Below are positions 47,256-58,480 of a DNA stretch of 64,000 nucleotides, piece after piece. Origin of the DNA: Rhinopithecus roxellana (taxonomy: Eukaryota; Chordata; Mammalia; Primates; Cercopithecidae); NCBI RefSeq assembly GCF_007565055.1, contig NC_044553.1:99361858-99425857 (forward strand). The letters are read 5' to 3'. The translations under genes and the position numbers were made by a program. How positions within the stretch are numbered: the stretch's first letter is position 1; the number at the start of each line of letters is the position of its first letter. The notes beneath the pieces are model-generated. The model did not search any database and was not told the DNA's origin. It saw only the letters and a list, made by a program, of their open reading frames with translations.

Positions 47256-47762
47256 GTACTATAATAGGCTGAATAATGTCTCTAAATATAAATATTCCTA
47301 ATCCCTGAAACCTGTAAATATTACTTTGTCTGAAAAAAAGGTTTTGGCATATGTGCTTCATTAAGTATCAAGAGATGGAGAGATTATTCTGGATTGTCTG
47401 GGTAGGTCTTAAATAAAGTCACAAGTATCATTATATGAGAGAGGAGAGGGAGATTTTGACACAGACACTCAGAAGAGAAAGCAATGTGAAGACAGAGATT
47501 TGAAGGTGCTATCCTTGAAGACTGAAGTGATGTGGCCACAAGCCAAGGAATATTAGCAGCCACCAAAAGCCAGAAGAGGCAAGGAAATGGATTCTTCTAT
47601 AGAGCCTTCAGAGAACAATGTCCTGCTGACACCTTGGTTTCAGCCCAGTGATACCCATTTTGAACTACCGGCCTCCAGAACTGGGAGGAAATAATTATTT
47701 CTTGTTTTAAGCTACCAAGTTTTTGGTAATTTCTTATAGCGGCCGTAGGAAACTGATATGGG
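47256..47762 (+). mobile_element. Old LTR, plus strand (MaLR/ERVL-related)
   Basis: AATAGGCTGAATAATGTCTC, AATCCCTGAAACCTGTAAAT, AGATTATTCTGGATTGTCTG, CACCTTGGTTTCAGCCCAGT, CTCCAGAACTGGGAGGAAAT and GTAGGAAACTGATATG follow the order of a mammalian-wide LTR. I do not name the subfamily. Sequence at 59405-59890 looks like a relative in reverse. Confidence 0.62.
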
Positions 47763-48149
47763 TACATATGATATCATTTATATTAAAATATACACAAAGA
47801 CCAATACTGTATATGTATATTTCCTACAGAGCTACTGCAATTTAAACTTCCAGTAAGCTTAAACTTCAGCAAGTTAGGAAGTTGTAAGGTTGTTTTCTAT
47901 TTTGAAAGGTTAAATTATCTTACGTAAAATGTCTAAAATTGTGGCCATAATTGCTTCCAATATTTTTTTTCTTCAAGAAATAAAATGCTATACAGAGGAA
48001 TGAGGCTCTCAACATAACCTAACTCAATCTCATTCTCTTCTGTTCCCCCTACACTAAAGCTACTATCTTACAAAAAGTTGGTATAATTCCTATGCATAAT
48101 TTTATTCATGAAGATATAGCATTTGTGTAAATGCATTACACTACCTATT

Positions 48150-49265
48150 TTATTCTAGAACTTGTATTTTTTCCTTGACATTGGTATTTTATTGTATAAA
48201 TACTCCATAATATACTTTCATTCATTCTCTTATTGATTATTGTTTCTCCTTTCCCCAACCTTTTGCTACTAGTAATGTTACAATGAATTTTGTTGCACAT
48301 ATCTCCTTGTGCACAGGTGCAATAATTTCCCTACAGTATATATTTAGAAATAGAATGTCTGGGTCCTTGATTCTATGCATCTTTAACCTTACCAGATATT
48401 GCCAAATTGCTCTTCAAAGAAACCAAGATGGCCTTAACATTCTCTTTAGTTTGACTCAACTTTAGATAGGTTTCTTCCTGACTGTAGACCCCGACTTCCC
48501 TTTTCTTAGAGTATTTACTTTAGAAAATTTGTAATAGCAAATTATTTCTCTGCCCCTTAGAGAAGTAAATCTTCTTAAAATCCTCTTGTTTTACAACCCC
48601 AGAATGCCAGTTTTGCATCTCAGGAATGTCTTCCTCAAGAACCTAGCAACATCCCCTTTGAAAAGTAATTATCAAGAATGGCAACACCCCAATATTCTGG
48701 CTTCTGTGGGAGGGTAAGAGCCTAACTTCAATAAGCAACAATTAGCAAACAGAGATGGCCTAATCACATTGACCAACCTCTCCTCTAAAGACTTCCAGAA
48801 CTGTTTCCATGAGCTCAGCTCAAAGCTTAAAATCTCTCTCACTTTTTGTTAAAGTGGAGTTGAGTTCAATCTCTCTTCCCTATCACAACAGTTTTGAATA
48901 AAGTCTTTGTTAAATTTATCCACTAAAATTTTTCATGGACTAAAATACTGTAAGTTATTACTATCAATTTTTAATCTTCATTAGCAGTATTCAAGAGTTC
49001 CTATTTCTTGACATATTATCAGTATATCATAAGCTCAATCTTTTTAATTTTTGCTAATTTTATATGTGTGCAATAGTATCTCATTTGAATATCACTGATT
49101 ATCAATGAATTTATTATCTTTTCAAATGTTTATTACAGGTTCAAGTTTTCTCCTCTGTGAAATCCCTATTTATGTGCTATGCCCATTTTACATGTTGTTT
49201 CTTTCCTTTATTGATTTGTAGTTCTTTATCCTGAATACTAATCCTTATCAGTTACTAGTCTCAAA
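48150..49265 (-). mobile_element. Old L1M fragment, minus strand, interrupted
   Basis: Left part: GAATGTCTGGGTC, CCAGATATTGCCAAATTGCT. Right part: TTAGCAGTATTCAAGAGTTC, AATAGTATCTCATTTGAATA, TGCTATGCCCATTTTACAT and TTATTGATTTGTAGTTCTTT. These are consecutive in an old reversed L1, so the 48479-48935 segment is an insertion. Confidence 0.65.
48479..48935 (+). mobile_element. Probable solo LTR inside the L1M
   Basis: About 457 bp starting TGACTGTAGACCCCGACTTC and ending near TTTTTCA, with GAATAAAGTCTTTG close to the end as a polyadenylation-type signal. It breaks an otherwise continuous old L1. No clear target-site duplication, and the family is not identified. An ERV1-type LTR is most likely. 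Confidence 0.45.
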
Positions 49266-49641
49266 TATGATCAGATCTAGCCTGATTTGATTACTAGATC
49301 TGTCCTAGTCTCAATATAATCCCTCAGCAGAAATTCCAAAATGCCAATATAAGACCTTGTTATGTAGACTATAGGTCCTAGGATTTAAGTAGCAGCAACA
49401 TAAAATCACTAGTTCAAGTACTTAGGGAAGACAACTGCCAGTCTATAAATACATACCCTGTTAAAAATTATCCTTCAAAACTGAAGTCACAATAAAGATG
49501 TGAGTTATGGTGGTTATTTTCCTATTTTTGGTACTTATCTATTTTAATAAACCAACAATTATTACGCTACAAATTCTTTACAACTCAGATTCCATTGGCA
49601 TTTTGCAGTTTATATGACATGAACAGTCATGTTACGGAGGA
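49266..49641. other. Unassigned sequence
   Basis: No gene or repeat recognised. It ends at the insertion site of the L1PB. Confidence 0.4.
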
Positions 49642-50678
49642 AAATATCTTTAAGAAAAAAAAAAAAAAAAACGGCAGACAGGAGGCAGGACTAACTTGCA
49701 GCTCCCACTCTTGCAGCATGTGGAGATTCACATAATAAACATTTGCTCCAAGAACCACCACAGGAACATACCAGGAAAACTGAAAGATTCACAGACCCTT
49801 TGAAAGCAGCAGCTTGCCACTGGAAACTCTGTGAGACAGTCAAAAAACTGTGAGTGCCCAAAGTGTGAGAGGGTGAAAGTCCACCTCCCAACACATCACT
49901 GGAGAACCCGAAAATCTATCACAGAAGAAGGATTTAACCTTACCTAGAGCTGAAACAAATTTAGAGAGTTGAGTGAAATATAAAAGTACAAGAAGCAGCA
50001 AGAAGAGCCCTATAAGCACTCCTGGTCCCCAGAAAAACCCAGAGAAGCCATTTCTGACTTTTTCTCACAGGAGTCCTTGGGTAGGGCAGCCGGGGGAAGT
50101 GGGAAATGACCACAGGGAGAAGGAGCCTTCCAGCTGAACTTTGTAATAATTTTGACCAAGCACAAATTTTCCCAGGCAGAATCCAGGGGGGCAGTGAATG
50201 GGAAGTGCAGAGGCAAGCACAGAAGCCATGGGAGGCAGGGAAGGGCATGGCCTGAAAGTCCTGCTTGCCTTCTCAACAGGGAGGCTGGTAGCCTGGGGCA
50301 AGATCACAGCCCTGCACATCAGAAGCCTGGATATAAATTCAGCTCTGTTGGCTGTTGTGGAAGCATGGCGGAAGTGAGACTGGCCTTGCTGGCTGTGTGG
50401 AAGCTAAGTGAAGCCTCTCTGTGCCAGCTTTCAACTACTTCCCTGGAAACCTGTACAAAGCAGAAGAGGCAGCCATAATTTCTCCTGGAACATAACGCCA
50501 TTGGCCTGAGAACCAGCTGCATCCCCCACAGTGGCCACGACAAGCCCTGCCAAAGGACAGTCTTAACTCACACATGCCTAATATGCCACTACCTGATGTT
50601 CTTTCTGTACCCACTCTGGTAGCTGAAGACAAAACATATAAATTTGTGGGAGCTCTATGGCCCCATTCATTATCTGAG

Positions 50679-50895
50679 TGATAGGACAAGAGTACGGCCA
50701 TCTTAATGAGACTCCATCACCTTAAAGTATCAAGTTTCCATTTCTCAGAACTGTCCGTTGCCACCTGACCAAACTGCAAAAGTCAGCCCCACCTATATCT
50801 TTAACAGAGCATAACAACCCTAACCAAGCTTATTAAAGTCCCCAGCAGTCCCAACCAGCCAGCACTCCCCAACCCCTCCCTGATAGGAACCTCTA
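50679..50895 (+). repeat. ERV 5' LTR, truncated
   Basis: TGATAGGACAAGAGTACGGC onward aligns with the 3' LTR at about nine bases in ten, with one small indel near CATTTCTCAG. Similarity stops at GGAACCTCT near 50894, so the 3' part of this LTR, including its polyadenylation signal, is gone. Confidence 0.88.
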
Positions 50896-51137
50896 CTAGG
50901 GCAAGGGAGTTTAAAAAGGTAACAGTATGCTGAATGGAGAGTTCCTCCGAAGAGGAACAGGGTAGTAGAACATTAACATATTGGAGGAGGGTGCTAGGGG
51001 TTAGGCAAAGCTTAGAGAGGTTTGCTTGAAGGGCCTGTCCAGAAAAGTGGGGGCTGTCCCTGAAACCCTGGGGGAGGACAGTCCATGTGAGCTGCTGGGA
51101 GAGGTTGGTGTCTGGATCCGTTCAGGTGAAACAAATT

Positions 51138-51527
51138 TTAAGAGGAAGGGTATAGAGGTATAGTAAAAAAGGCATCTTTGAATGAAAGATGAAAAATGGC
51201 TGGTATGAGGGGGGATTCGGGAGAGAAGTGTATAGGGATTAAGAATGGGTGTGCGAGAGTGACAGTAGAACTGATCTGATGAAGGTTCTGGAGGAGCCAG
51301 TAGGACCCATCTGGTTTTCGGACCTGAGGAACAGGGGTGTTATGAAGGCAATGGGTTGGAATGAGGACACTGGCAGTTAACAGTCGAGAGATGATGGGCT
51401 TGAGTCCTCGAAACCCCTCAGGGCTGAGGAAATACTGTTGGACAGTGATGTACGAGAAGGATCCTTTAATGAAATTTTGATCGGGGAGTTGTGGGCCACC
51501 AAGAATGGAGAATTGTATCCCAAACAA
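51138..51527 (-). pseudogene. pol: ERV pol (reverse transcriptase start) fragment, inverted
   Basis: A 129-codon minus-strand frame resembles the beginning of a gammaretrovirus-like reverse transcriptase. It carries the fingers-type stretches GLKPIISRLL and VRKPDGSYWLLQNL and, further on, KDAFFTIPLYPSS, which corresponds to the palm motif containing the first catalytic-aspartate region. The catalytic core further downstream is absent. Similar sequence extends to about 51655 in broken frames. Retroviral pol copies viral RNA to DNA; this piece cannot. Its strand is opposite to the LTRs and env. Confidence 0.75.
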
Positions 51528-51665
51528 TGGGACTGGTTTGAGTTATAGTGCTAAGGCCAGGTGTTGGCCCTGTAACTTTGGGTGGGGAGCGGTTTAGGTT
51601 CCTGGCACAAAAGTAGGTAGGGATGGCGTTGGTCAAGAGCTGAAAGGTGCAGGAAGCCACTCAAT

Positions 51666-52061
51666 TTGTGCATCAGCTCAGGTATTGGTTTAGAAGCTGG
51701 GGGACTAGCCACTTCACTCTCATATTTTAAGACTCTCTCCACAGACCTACAAGAATCCTTGGAAGATATGGCCAAGGACCTTGTAAGAATTCAAGACCAG
51801 CTAGACTCCCCTAGCTGGAGTAGTCCTCTAAAACTGGAGAGGACTCAACCTCATTACAGCAGAGGAGGTCTCTGCCTCTCCCTAGGGGAAGAATGCTGCT
51901 TCTATCTCAACCAATCAGGCTTGGTAAGGGATGCCACCTCAAAACTTAAGAAAAGAGTTAGGAAGCAACAAGAAAACCAAATCAGTTCCTGTTTAAATGT
52001 TCCTTCCAACAGAATTACAGAATTACAGCCATCTCACAAGCTGCCACCCCAGAACACCTGA
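51666..52061 (+). pseudogene. env: ERV env transmembrane-subunit fragment
   Basis: A 131-codon frame begins within a Gly/Ala-rich fusion-peptide-like stretch (GIGLEAGGLATS) and continues with a heptad region (LSTDLQESLEDMAKDLVRIQDQLDS). The CX6CC motif of gamma-type envelope transmembrane subunits follows (CLSLGEECC, then NQSGLVRD). The part between the heptads and the cysteine motif is degenerate. No surface subunit, no membrane anchor and no upstream start are present. It lies directly before the 3' LTR, in the correct order for env. Confidence 0.8.
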
Positions 52062-52170
52062 AGACTCCTCCAGTCAATCCAGAACCAACAATCTCACAGC
52101 CCCCTTTCAGCAGAAAGTAGCCAGAAAAAGTACACCAGCCCATCTCCTTATCTAACCATAGAGTTCAGAT

Positions 52171-52592
52171 TGATAGGACAAGAGTACTGCCATCTTAACG
52201 AGACTCCACCACCTTAAAGTATCAAGTTTCTCAGAACTGTCCATTGCCACCTGACCAAACTGCAAAAATCAGCCCCACCTATATCTTTAACAGTGCATAA
52301 CCACCCTAACCAAGCTTATCAAAGTGCCCAGCAGTCCAGATCAGCCAGCACTCCCCTAACCCTTCTCCGATAAGGAACCTCTCTTACAGCTCCAATAGGA
52401 ACCTCTCTCAGAGAACACTTCCCCTACCAGGCCCTTTTTAAAAAGCCTCAGGCTATTAAAAAAAAAAAAAAGTTTTCTCCTGACCCTGCCGGACAGAAGG
52501 CCTTCTGAGGTTTCCTCTCAATAAACCTGTCTCCACTGATAAGCCACTGTCTTGTTTTGTCTTCCTTCTCATCTCTCCCTGTGTTCCAACCC
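52171..52592 (+). repeat. ERV 3' LTR
   Basis: It begins TGATAGGACAAGAGTACTGC. AATAAA at 52520-52525 is the polyadenylation signal. An A-run at 52459-52472 lies near the TATA/R region. It ends about CAACCC, close to TGAG. It is the more complete of the two LTRs. Confidence 0.8.
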
Positions 52593-53298
52593 TGAGAAAC
52601 CCAAATAACTTACCAAATGACCTAAGGGCAAGCTTGTAGTCTCCCTATACTACCACAGCCGATGCTCACTTGAAAGTGCCACCTCCTGGCTGGAGGCTAA
52701 CCAACTCAGGCTATTACAGTAACTCAGAACAACCCTGCTCCAAAGAAGGAGAAAACAACAGCTAATCCCCCACCTACAACATCCTGGCTACCCAGAGGTC
52801 CTTAACCAGAGGTCCTGAGTCTGTCCACATGACAACTTCACTGCTAGCATAAGCAGCATTCAAGAAAACCAGTGCACTAAACCACAACCAAAGACTCTCA
52901 GAGAGTCCACTTCACTCCCCTGCTACCTCCACCAGTGCAGGTGCTGGCATCCATGGCTGAGAGACCTGAAGACAGATCACATCACAGGACTCTTTGCAGA
53001 AACTCCTCGGTATCAGCCCAGAAGCTGGTAGCTCTGCTGGGTGGCTAGACCCAGAAGAGCAATAACAATCACTGCAGTCTGGCTTGGCTCTCAGAAGTCC
53101 ATCCCTAGGGGAAAGAGGAAAGCACTAAATCAAGGGATGACCCCATGGGACAAAATAATATGAACAGTGGCCCTTGATTCCCAAATCTTTTCTCTGACAT
53201 AGTCTACCCAAATGAGAAGAAACCAGAAAAACAATTCTGGTAATATGACAAAACAAGGTTCTACAACTCCCCCGAAAGATCACACTAGTTCACCAGCA

Positions 53299-54165
53299 AT
53301 GGATCCAAACCAAGAAGAAATCTCTGAATTACAAGAAAAATAATTCAGAAAATTGGTTATCAAGCTACTTAATGGCTCCAGAAAGGTGAAAAACAATTAA
53401 AATAATTTTTTTAAAATAATACAGGATATGGACCAAAAAATCTCCAGATAGAGATAGTATAAATATGAAATAATCACAACTTCTGCAAATCAAAGACACA
53501 TTTAAAGAAATGCAAAATACACTGGAAAGATTTAACCATATAATTGAACAAGTAGAAGAAAGAACTTCAGAGCATGGAGACAAGGCTTTTGAACTAACCC
53601 AATCCAACAAAGAAAAAAAAAATTTTTTTTCATGAAAAAAGCCTCCAAGAAGTTTAAAATTATGTTAAATGACCAAACCTAAGAATAACTGGTGTTGCTG
53701 AGGAAGAAGACAAATCTAAAAGTTTGAAAAACTCATTTGAGGAACTAATCAAGGAAAACTCTGGCCTTGCTAAAGATCTAGACATCCAAACACAAGAAGC
53801 TCAAAAAATACCCGGGAAATTTGTTGCAAAAAGATCATCACCTAGGCACATAGCAATCAGGTTATCTAAAGTCAAGATGAAGGAAAGAATCTTAGGAGCT
53901 ATGAGTCAAAAGCATCAGGTAACCTAAAAAGGAAAACCTAGAGGATTAACAGCAGATTTCTCAGTAGAAATCCTACAAGCTAGAAGGGATTGGGGTCCTA
54001 TCTTTTTCCTCCTTAAACAAAACAATTATGAGTGAAGAATTTTATATTCAGTGAAACTAAGGTTCATAAATGAAGGAAAGATAGTCTTTTCTGACAAACA
54101 AATGCTGAGATATTTGCTACTACCAAGCCAGCATCACAAGTACTGCTAAATGGACTTCAAACCAA
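53299..54165 (+). pseudogene. L1PB ORF1 remnant
   Basis: From ATGGATCCAAACCAAGAAGA the sequence follows L1PB ORF1, with a coiled-coil-type stretch, then IKENSGLAKDLDIQTQEAQK and SSPRHIAIRLSKVKMKER (RRM part, in the open stretch 53724-53927). It ends with decayed C-terminal domain sequence. Frameshifts and stops break it at several points (for example 53939 TAA). It once encoded the L1 RNA-binding protein. The true start may be upstream. Confidence 0.8.
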
Positions 54166-54179
54166 AGAACAAACCAAAC

Positions 54180-56864
54180 CCAAACCCAGCAGAGGAAAAG
54201 AAATAACAAAGATCAGAGCAGAGCTAAATGAAATTTAAACCAATAAAAACACAAAATATAAATTTTTTAAAAGCTGATTATTTGAAAACATAAACAAAAT
54301 CGATAGACCATTAGAAAGATTAATAAAGAAGAGAGAAGATCCAAATAAGCTCAACTAGAAATTAAATGGGAGCTACTACAACCAATACCACAGAAATACA
54401 AAAGATCATTCAAGGCTACTATGAACACCTTTATGCACACAAACTAGAAAACCTAGAGTAAATGAATAAATTCCTGGAAATATACAATTTTTCTAGATTA
54501 AAGCAGGAAGAAACAGAAACTCTGAACAGACCAAGAACAAGCAACAAGATTAAATGGTAATTTTAAAAATTGCCAACAAAAAAAAGTCCGTCCAGGACTA
54601 GATGGATTCTAGCTGAATTCTATCAGGTATTAAAGAATTGGTACCAAACCTACTGAAACTATTCCAAAAGATAGAGAAAGAGTGAATCCTCCCTAAATCA
54701 TTCTATGAAGGAAGTACAACCCTAATACCGAAACAGGAAAGGACATAACAAAAAAACAAACAAACAAACAAAAAACCTACAGACCTGTATCCCTGATGAA
54801 CATTGATGCAAAACTTCTCAACAAAATACTAGCTAACCAAATCCAACAGCATATCTAAAAGATAATTCACCATGATCAAGTGGGTTTCATATGACAGATA
54901 CAGGAATGGTTTAATATATGCAAGTCAATAAATGTGATACACTACATAAACAGAACTAAAAACAAAAATTATATGATTATCTCAATGGACACAGAAAAAG
55001 CATTTGATAAAATCCAGCATCCCTTTATGATTAAAACCCTCAGGAAAATTGGCATAGAAGAAACATCCCTTAAGGTAATAAAAGTCATCTATGACAAACA
55101 CACAGCCAACATTATACTGAATGAGGAAAACTTGAAAACATTTTCCCTGAGAACTGGAACAAGACAAAGATGCTCACTTTCACCACTTCTATTTAACATC
55201 ATACTAGAAGTCCTACCCAAAGCAATCAGACAAAAGAAAAAATTAAAGGGCATCCAAATTGGTAAAGAGGAAGTCAAACTGTCACTGTTCACTGACGATA
55301 TGATCTTATACACCAAAAACCCTAATGACTCATCCAAAAAGCTCATAGCTCTGATAAATGAATTCAATAAAGTTTCAGAATGCAAAATAATGTACATAAA
55401 TTATAGCACTGCTACACACCAACAGCAACCAAGCTGAGAATCAAATCAAGAACTCAACCCCTTTTACAATAGTTACAATAAAAAAATAAGATAGTTAGGA
55501 ATATACCTAACCAAGAAGGTGAAAGACTTCCACCAGGAAAACTACAAAACACTGCTGAAAGAAATCACAAACTACACAAACAAATGTAAACACATCCCAT
55601 GCTCATAGATAGGTATAATCAATATTGAAAAAATGACCAAACTGCGAAAAGCAATCTACAGATTCAATGCAATTCCCATCAAAATACCACCATCATTCTT
55701 CACAAAACTAGAAAAACCAATCCTAAAATTCATATGAAACCAACAGAGCCCCAAATAGCCAAAGCAAGACCAAGTGAAAAGAACAAATCTGGAAGCATTA
55801 CAGTACCTTACTTCAAACTATGGTACAAGGCTATAGTCACCAAAATAGCATGGTACTGGTATAAAAATAGGCTCATATACCAATGTAACAGAATAGAGAA
55901 CCCAAAAATTACGCCAAATACTTAGAGCCAACTGATCTTCAACAAAGCAAACAAAAGCATAAAGTGAGAAAAGCACACCATATTAAACAAAAGGTGCTGG
56001 GATAATTGGCAAACCACATGTGGAAGAATAAAACTGGATCCTCATATCTCACCTTATACAAAAATCAACTCAAGGTGGACCAAAGACTTAAATCTAAGAC
56101 GTGAAACCATAGCAATTCTAGAGGATAACATTGGAAAAACTCTTCTGAACAGTGGCTTAGGCAAAGAGTTCATGACTAAGAATCCAACTCACATGAAGCA
56201 AAAACAGTAATAAATAAATGGCACCTAATTAAACTAAAAAGCTTCTGTACAGCAGAAGAGGTAATCAGCAGCGTAAACAGACAGCCCACAGAGTGGGAGA
56301 AAATTTTCACAAACCATATATCCAATAAAGGACTTATATCCAGAATCTACAAGGAACTGAAATAAATAAGCAAGAAAAAAACAAATCATCCCATCAAAAA
56401 GTGGGCTAAGGACTTGAATAGACAATTTTCAAAAGATGTACAAATGGCCAACAAATATATGAAAAAAATGCTCAACATCACTAATAATCAGGGAAATGTA
56501 AATCAAAATCACAATGCAATACCACCTTACTCCTGGAAGAATGGCCATAATTTAAAAATCAAAAAATCATAGATATTGGCATGGATGTGGTAAAAAGGGA
56601 ACACTTTTACACTGCTGGTGGGAATGTAAACTAGCACAAGCACACTGGAAAACATTATGGAGATTGCTTAAAGAACTAAAAGTAGATCTACTATTTGATC
56701 CAGCAATCCCACTCCTGGGTATCTACCCAAAGGAAAAGAAGTTATATGAAAAAGACACTTGCACACACATTTATAGCAGCACAATTCACAATTGTGAAAA
56801 TATGGAATGAGCCCAAATGCTCATCAATCAATGAGTGGATAAAGAAAATGTTATATATATATAC

Positions 56865-56919
<55 letters not shown>

Positions 56920-57090
56920 TACACACACATATATATATACACATACACACATATATATATATACACACACATATATATACACACATACACACACACCATG
57001 AACTACTACTCAGCCATTAAAAGGAACGTATAATGGCATTTGCAGAACCTGGATGAAACTGGAGACCATTATTCTAAGTGAAGTAACTCA
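54180..57090 (+). pseudogene. L1PB ORF2 remnant lacking the endonuclease
   Basis: ORF1-type sequence passes directly into mid-ORF2 at GCAGAGGAAAAGAAATAACA, so the whole endonuclease domain and the inter-ORF spacer are deleted. The longest open piece (54934-55437) contains AFDKIQHPF, TGTRQRCSLSP and FTDDMILYTKNP. Here the reverse transcriptase FADD box reads FTDD and the GCP reads CS, both decay signs. The cysteine-rich motif is recognisable near 56590-56640. The C-terminus contains the microsatellite expansion. Confidence 0.88.
56850..56996 (+). repeat. (TA)n/(CA)n compound microsatellite inside L1PB ORF2
   Basis: Alternating TA and CA runs replace what is normally a short GTATATATACAC-type stretch in ORF2. 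Repeats translate as Tyr/Ile and Thr/His runs in the open frame 56695-57033. Confidence 0.97.
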
Positions 57091-57377
57091 GGAATGGAAA
57101 ACCAAACATGTATGTTCTCACATATAAGTGGGAGCTAAGCTATGAGGATGCAAAGGCATAAAAATGAAACAACAGACTTTGGGGACTTGGGGGGAAGAGT
57201 GGGAAGGAAGCCAAGTGAGAGATAAAAGACTACACATTGGGTTCAGTGTACTCTGCTAGGGTGATGGGTACCTCAGAATCTCAGAAATCACCACTAAAGA
57301 GCTCATCCATGTAACCAAACACCACCTGTTCCCCAAAAACTATTGAAATAAAAGATAATAATAATAAATGTCTTTAA

Positions 57378-58224
57378 AAATATGACTCTATTCAAATGTT
57401 GAAATAAAATGAGACTCTATTTTCCACAAAGAAATTAATAATGCTAAAATTAAGAATTCCACTTTCTCCAATAAATAATGGTATATTTAACAAAAAATAG
57501 TTTATTAATCACCTTTGTTATTGCTGATATTTATCCCACTGATTTAGAATCACTGCTGTCTTCCTGAGAGCTAAACATCTCTTTAATCAAATAACATTTT
57601 TATTTTTTGCTTATTATTTGAACATGTGCCTTAAAAGCACTGCCTTTTTGTTTCTAATAAGATACTTATTTTTACCTATTTTTTTCATTGCAGATTTGTT
57701 CCACTGTTGTTGTTGTTTTTTTGTTTGTTTGTTTCAGTGTGTAGAATGCCACATACTACATAAAATGTATCTTTCTACTTACGAATAATGTCACCAATTT
57801 TTAAAATAACTTGCAGAAAACAAAACTATGACTAGGCATTTTCAGTGAAAATGCTAACATTTTGGCAACTTTAGGAAATTGTTTATTCCTCCTGATGGTG
57901 TATACAACAGAGAAATGTGGAGAAAATGTTCTACTAGATAACTCAGTGATAATTTGCTCTACCTATCACATTTTTTAAATTTCATGTGGTTGTTGTCTCC
58001 ATTAATGGATGGTTAAATGGCTCCAATTTCAAGACAAAATTTTGGATTTTTTAGGAAACAAGTTTTTGGAGTATCAGATAATCATTAGTTTTCTTCTGAC
58101 TTGCAAAAATATTTACCTTAGATATAGTGGTAGTTAGGGTCAGACAGATTAATTATATTAAGGTTAGAGAGTACTATTTTTGAAGATGGTTTCTCTTCCC
58201 TTTTAATAGTAATGGATTATTTAA
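57378..58224. other. Unassigned AT-rich sequence
   Basis: A (TTG)n/(TTTG)n run lies at 57703-57736. No gene or repeat family recognised. Confidence 0.4.
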
Positions 58225-58480
58225 ACAGGAATCATATAACTAACACTGACATAGTACTGTTCTAAGAACTTTCCATATATTACCTCAATTAATTATCATG
58301 TAAATCTGGCAAGTTAATAAATTTTATAACTCCTGTTTTACAGATAAATAATTTGTAGCACAAGGAGATAAACAGCTTGCCTGAAGTTACGCAGCTAGGA
58401 AGGGGGATCCCAGAATTAAAACTCAAGTATTCCGCACTTAAAATTACTACACAATACTGGCCCAAATTATTACACAATAC
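58225..58480 (+). mobile_element. MIR SINE, plus strand
   Basis: CATAGTACTGTTCTAAGAAC, TTACCTCAATTAATTATCAT, CCTGTTTTACAGATAAATAA, CAGCTTGCCTGAAGTTACGC and GCAGCTAGGAAGGGGGATCC follow the MIR core and arm in order. Confidence 0.88.

Larger units (their letters stand above)
50679..52592 (+). mobile_element. Endogenous retrovirus (ERV1/gamma-type), rearranged
   Basis: Two related LTR segments (50679-50895 and 52171-52592) bracket a short interior. On the plus strand the interior holds an env transmembrane fragment followed by the 3' LTR. On the minus strand it holds a pol fragment. The provirus is thus internally deleted and partly inverted. It lies in the L1PB 5' UTR. TGAG at 50675-50678 and 52593-52596 may be the 4-bp target-site duplication, although the LTR then lacks a CA end. 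It is not capable of replication. Confidence 0.85.
49654..57365 (+). mobile_element. L1PB-type LINE-1, near full length, with nested ERV
   Basis: It starts after an A-run with CGGCAGACAGGAGGCAGGAC and has an L1PB 5' UTR (49672-50678, resuming 52597-53298), a broken ORF1, an ORF2 lacking the endonuclease, and a 3' UTR ending CACCACCTGTTCCCCAAAAA. AAATATCTTTAA (49642-49653) and AAATGTCTTTAA (57366-57377) are a 12-bp target-site duplication with one change, bracketing the whole 7.7 kb. An ERV (50679-52592) and an expanded microsatellite (56850-56996) were added later. Confidence 0.9.

Noticed and set aside
49961..50701. Cluster of overlapping 74-108 codon frames on both strands
   Set aside because: They lie in the GC-rich, stop-poor L1PB 5' UTR, overlap each other and show no protein family motif.
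56695..57033. 112-codon frame with Tyr/Ile/Thr/His repeats as a novel repeat protein
   Set aside because: It is the C-terminal part of a dead L1 ORF2 with a microsatellite expansion.
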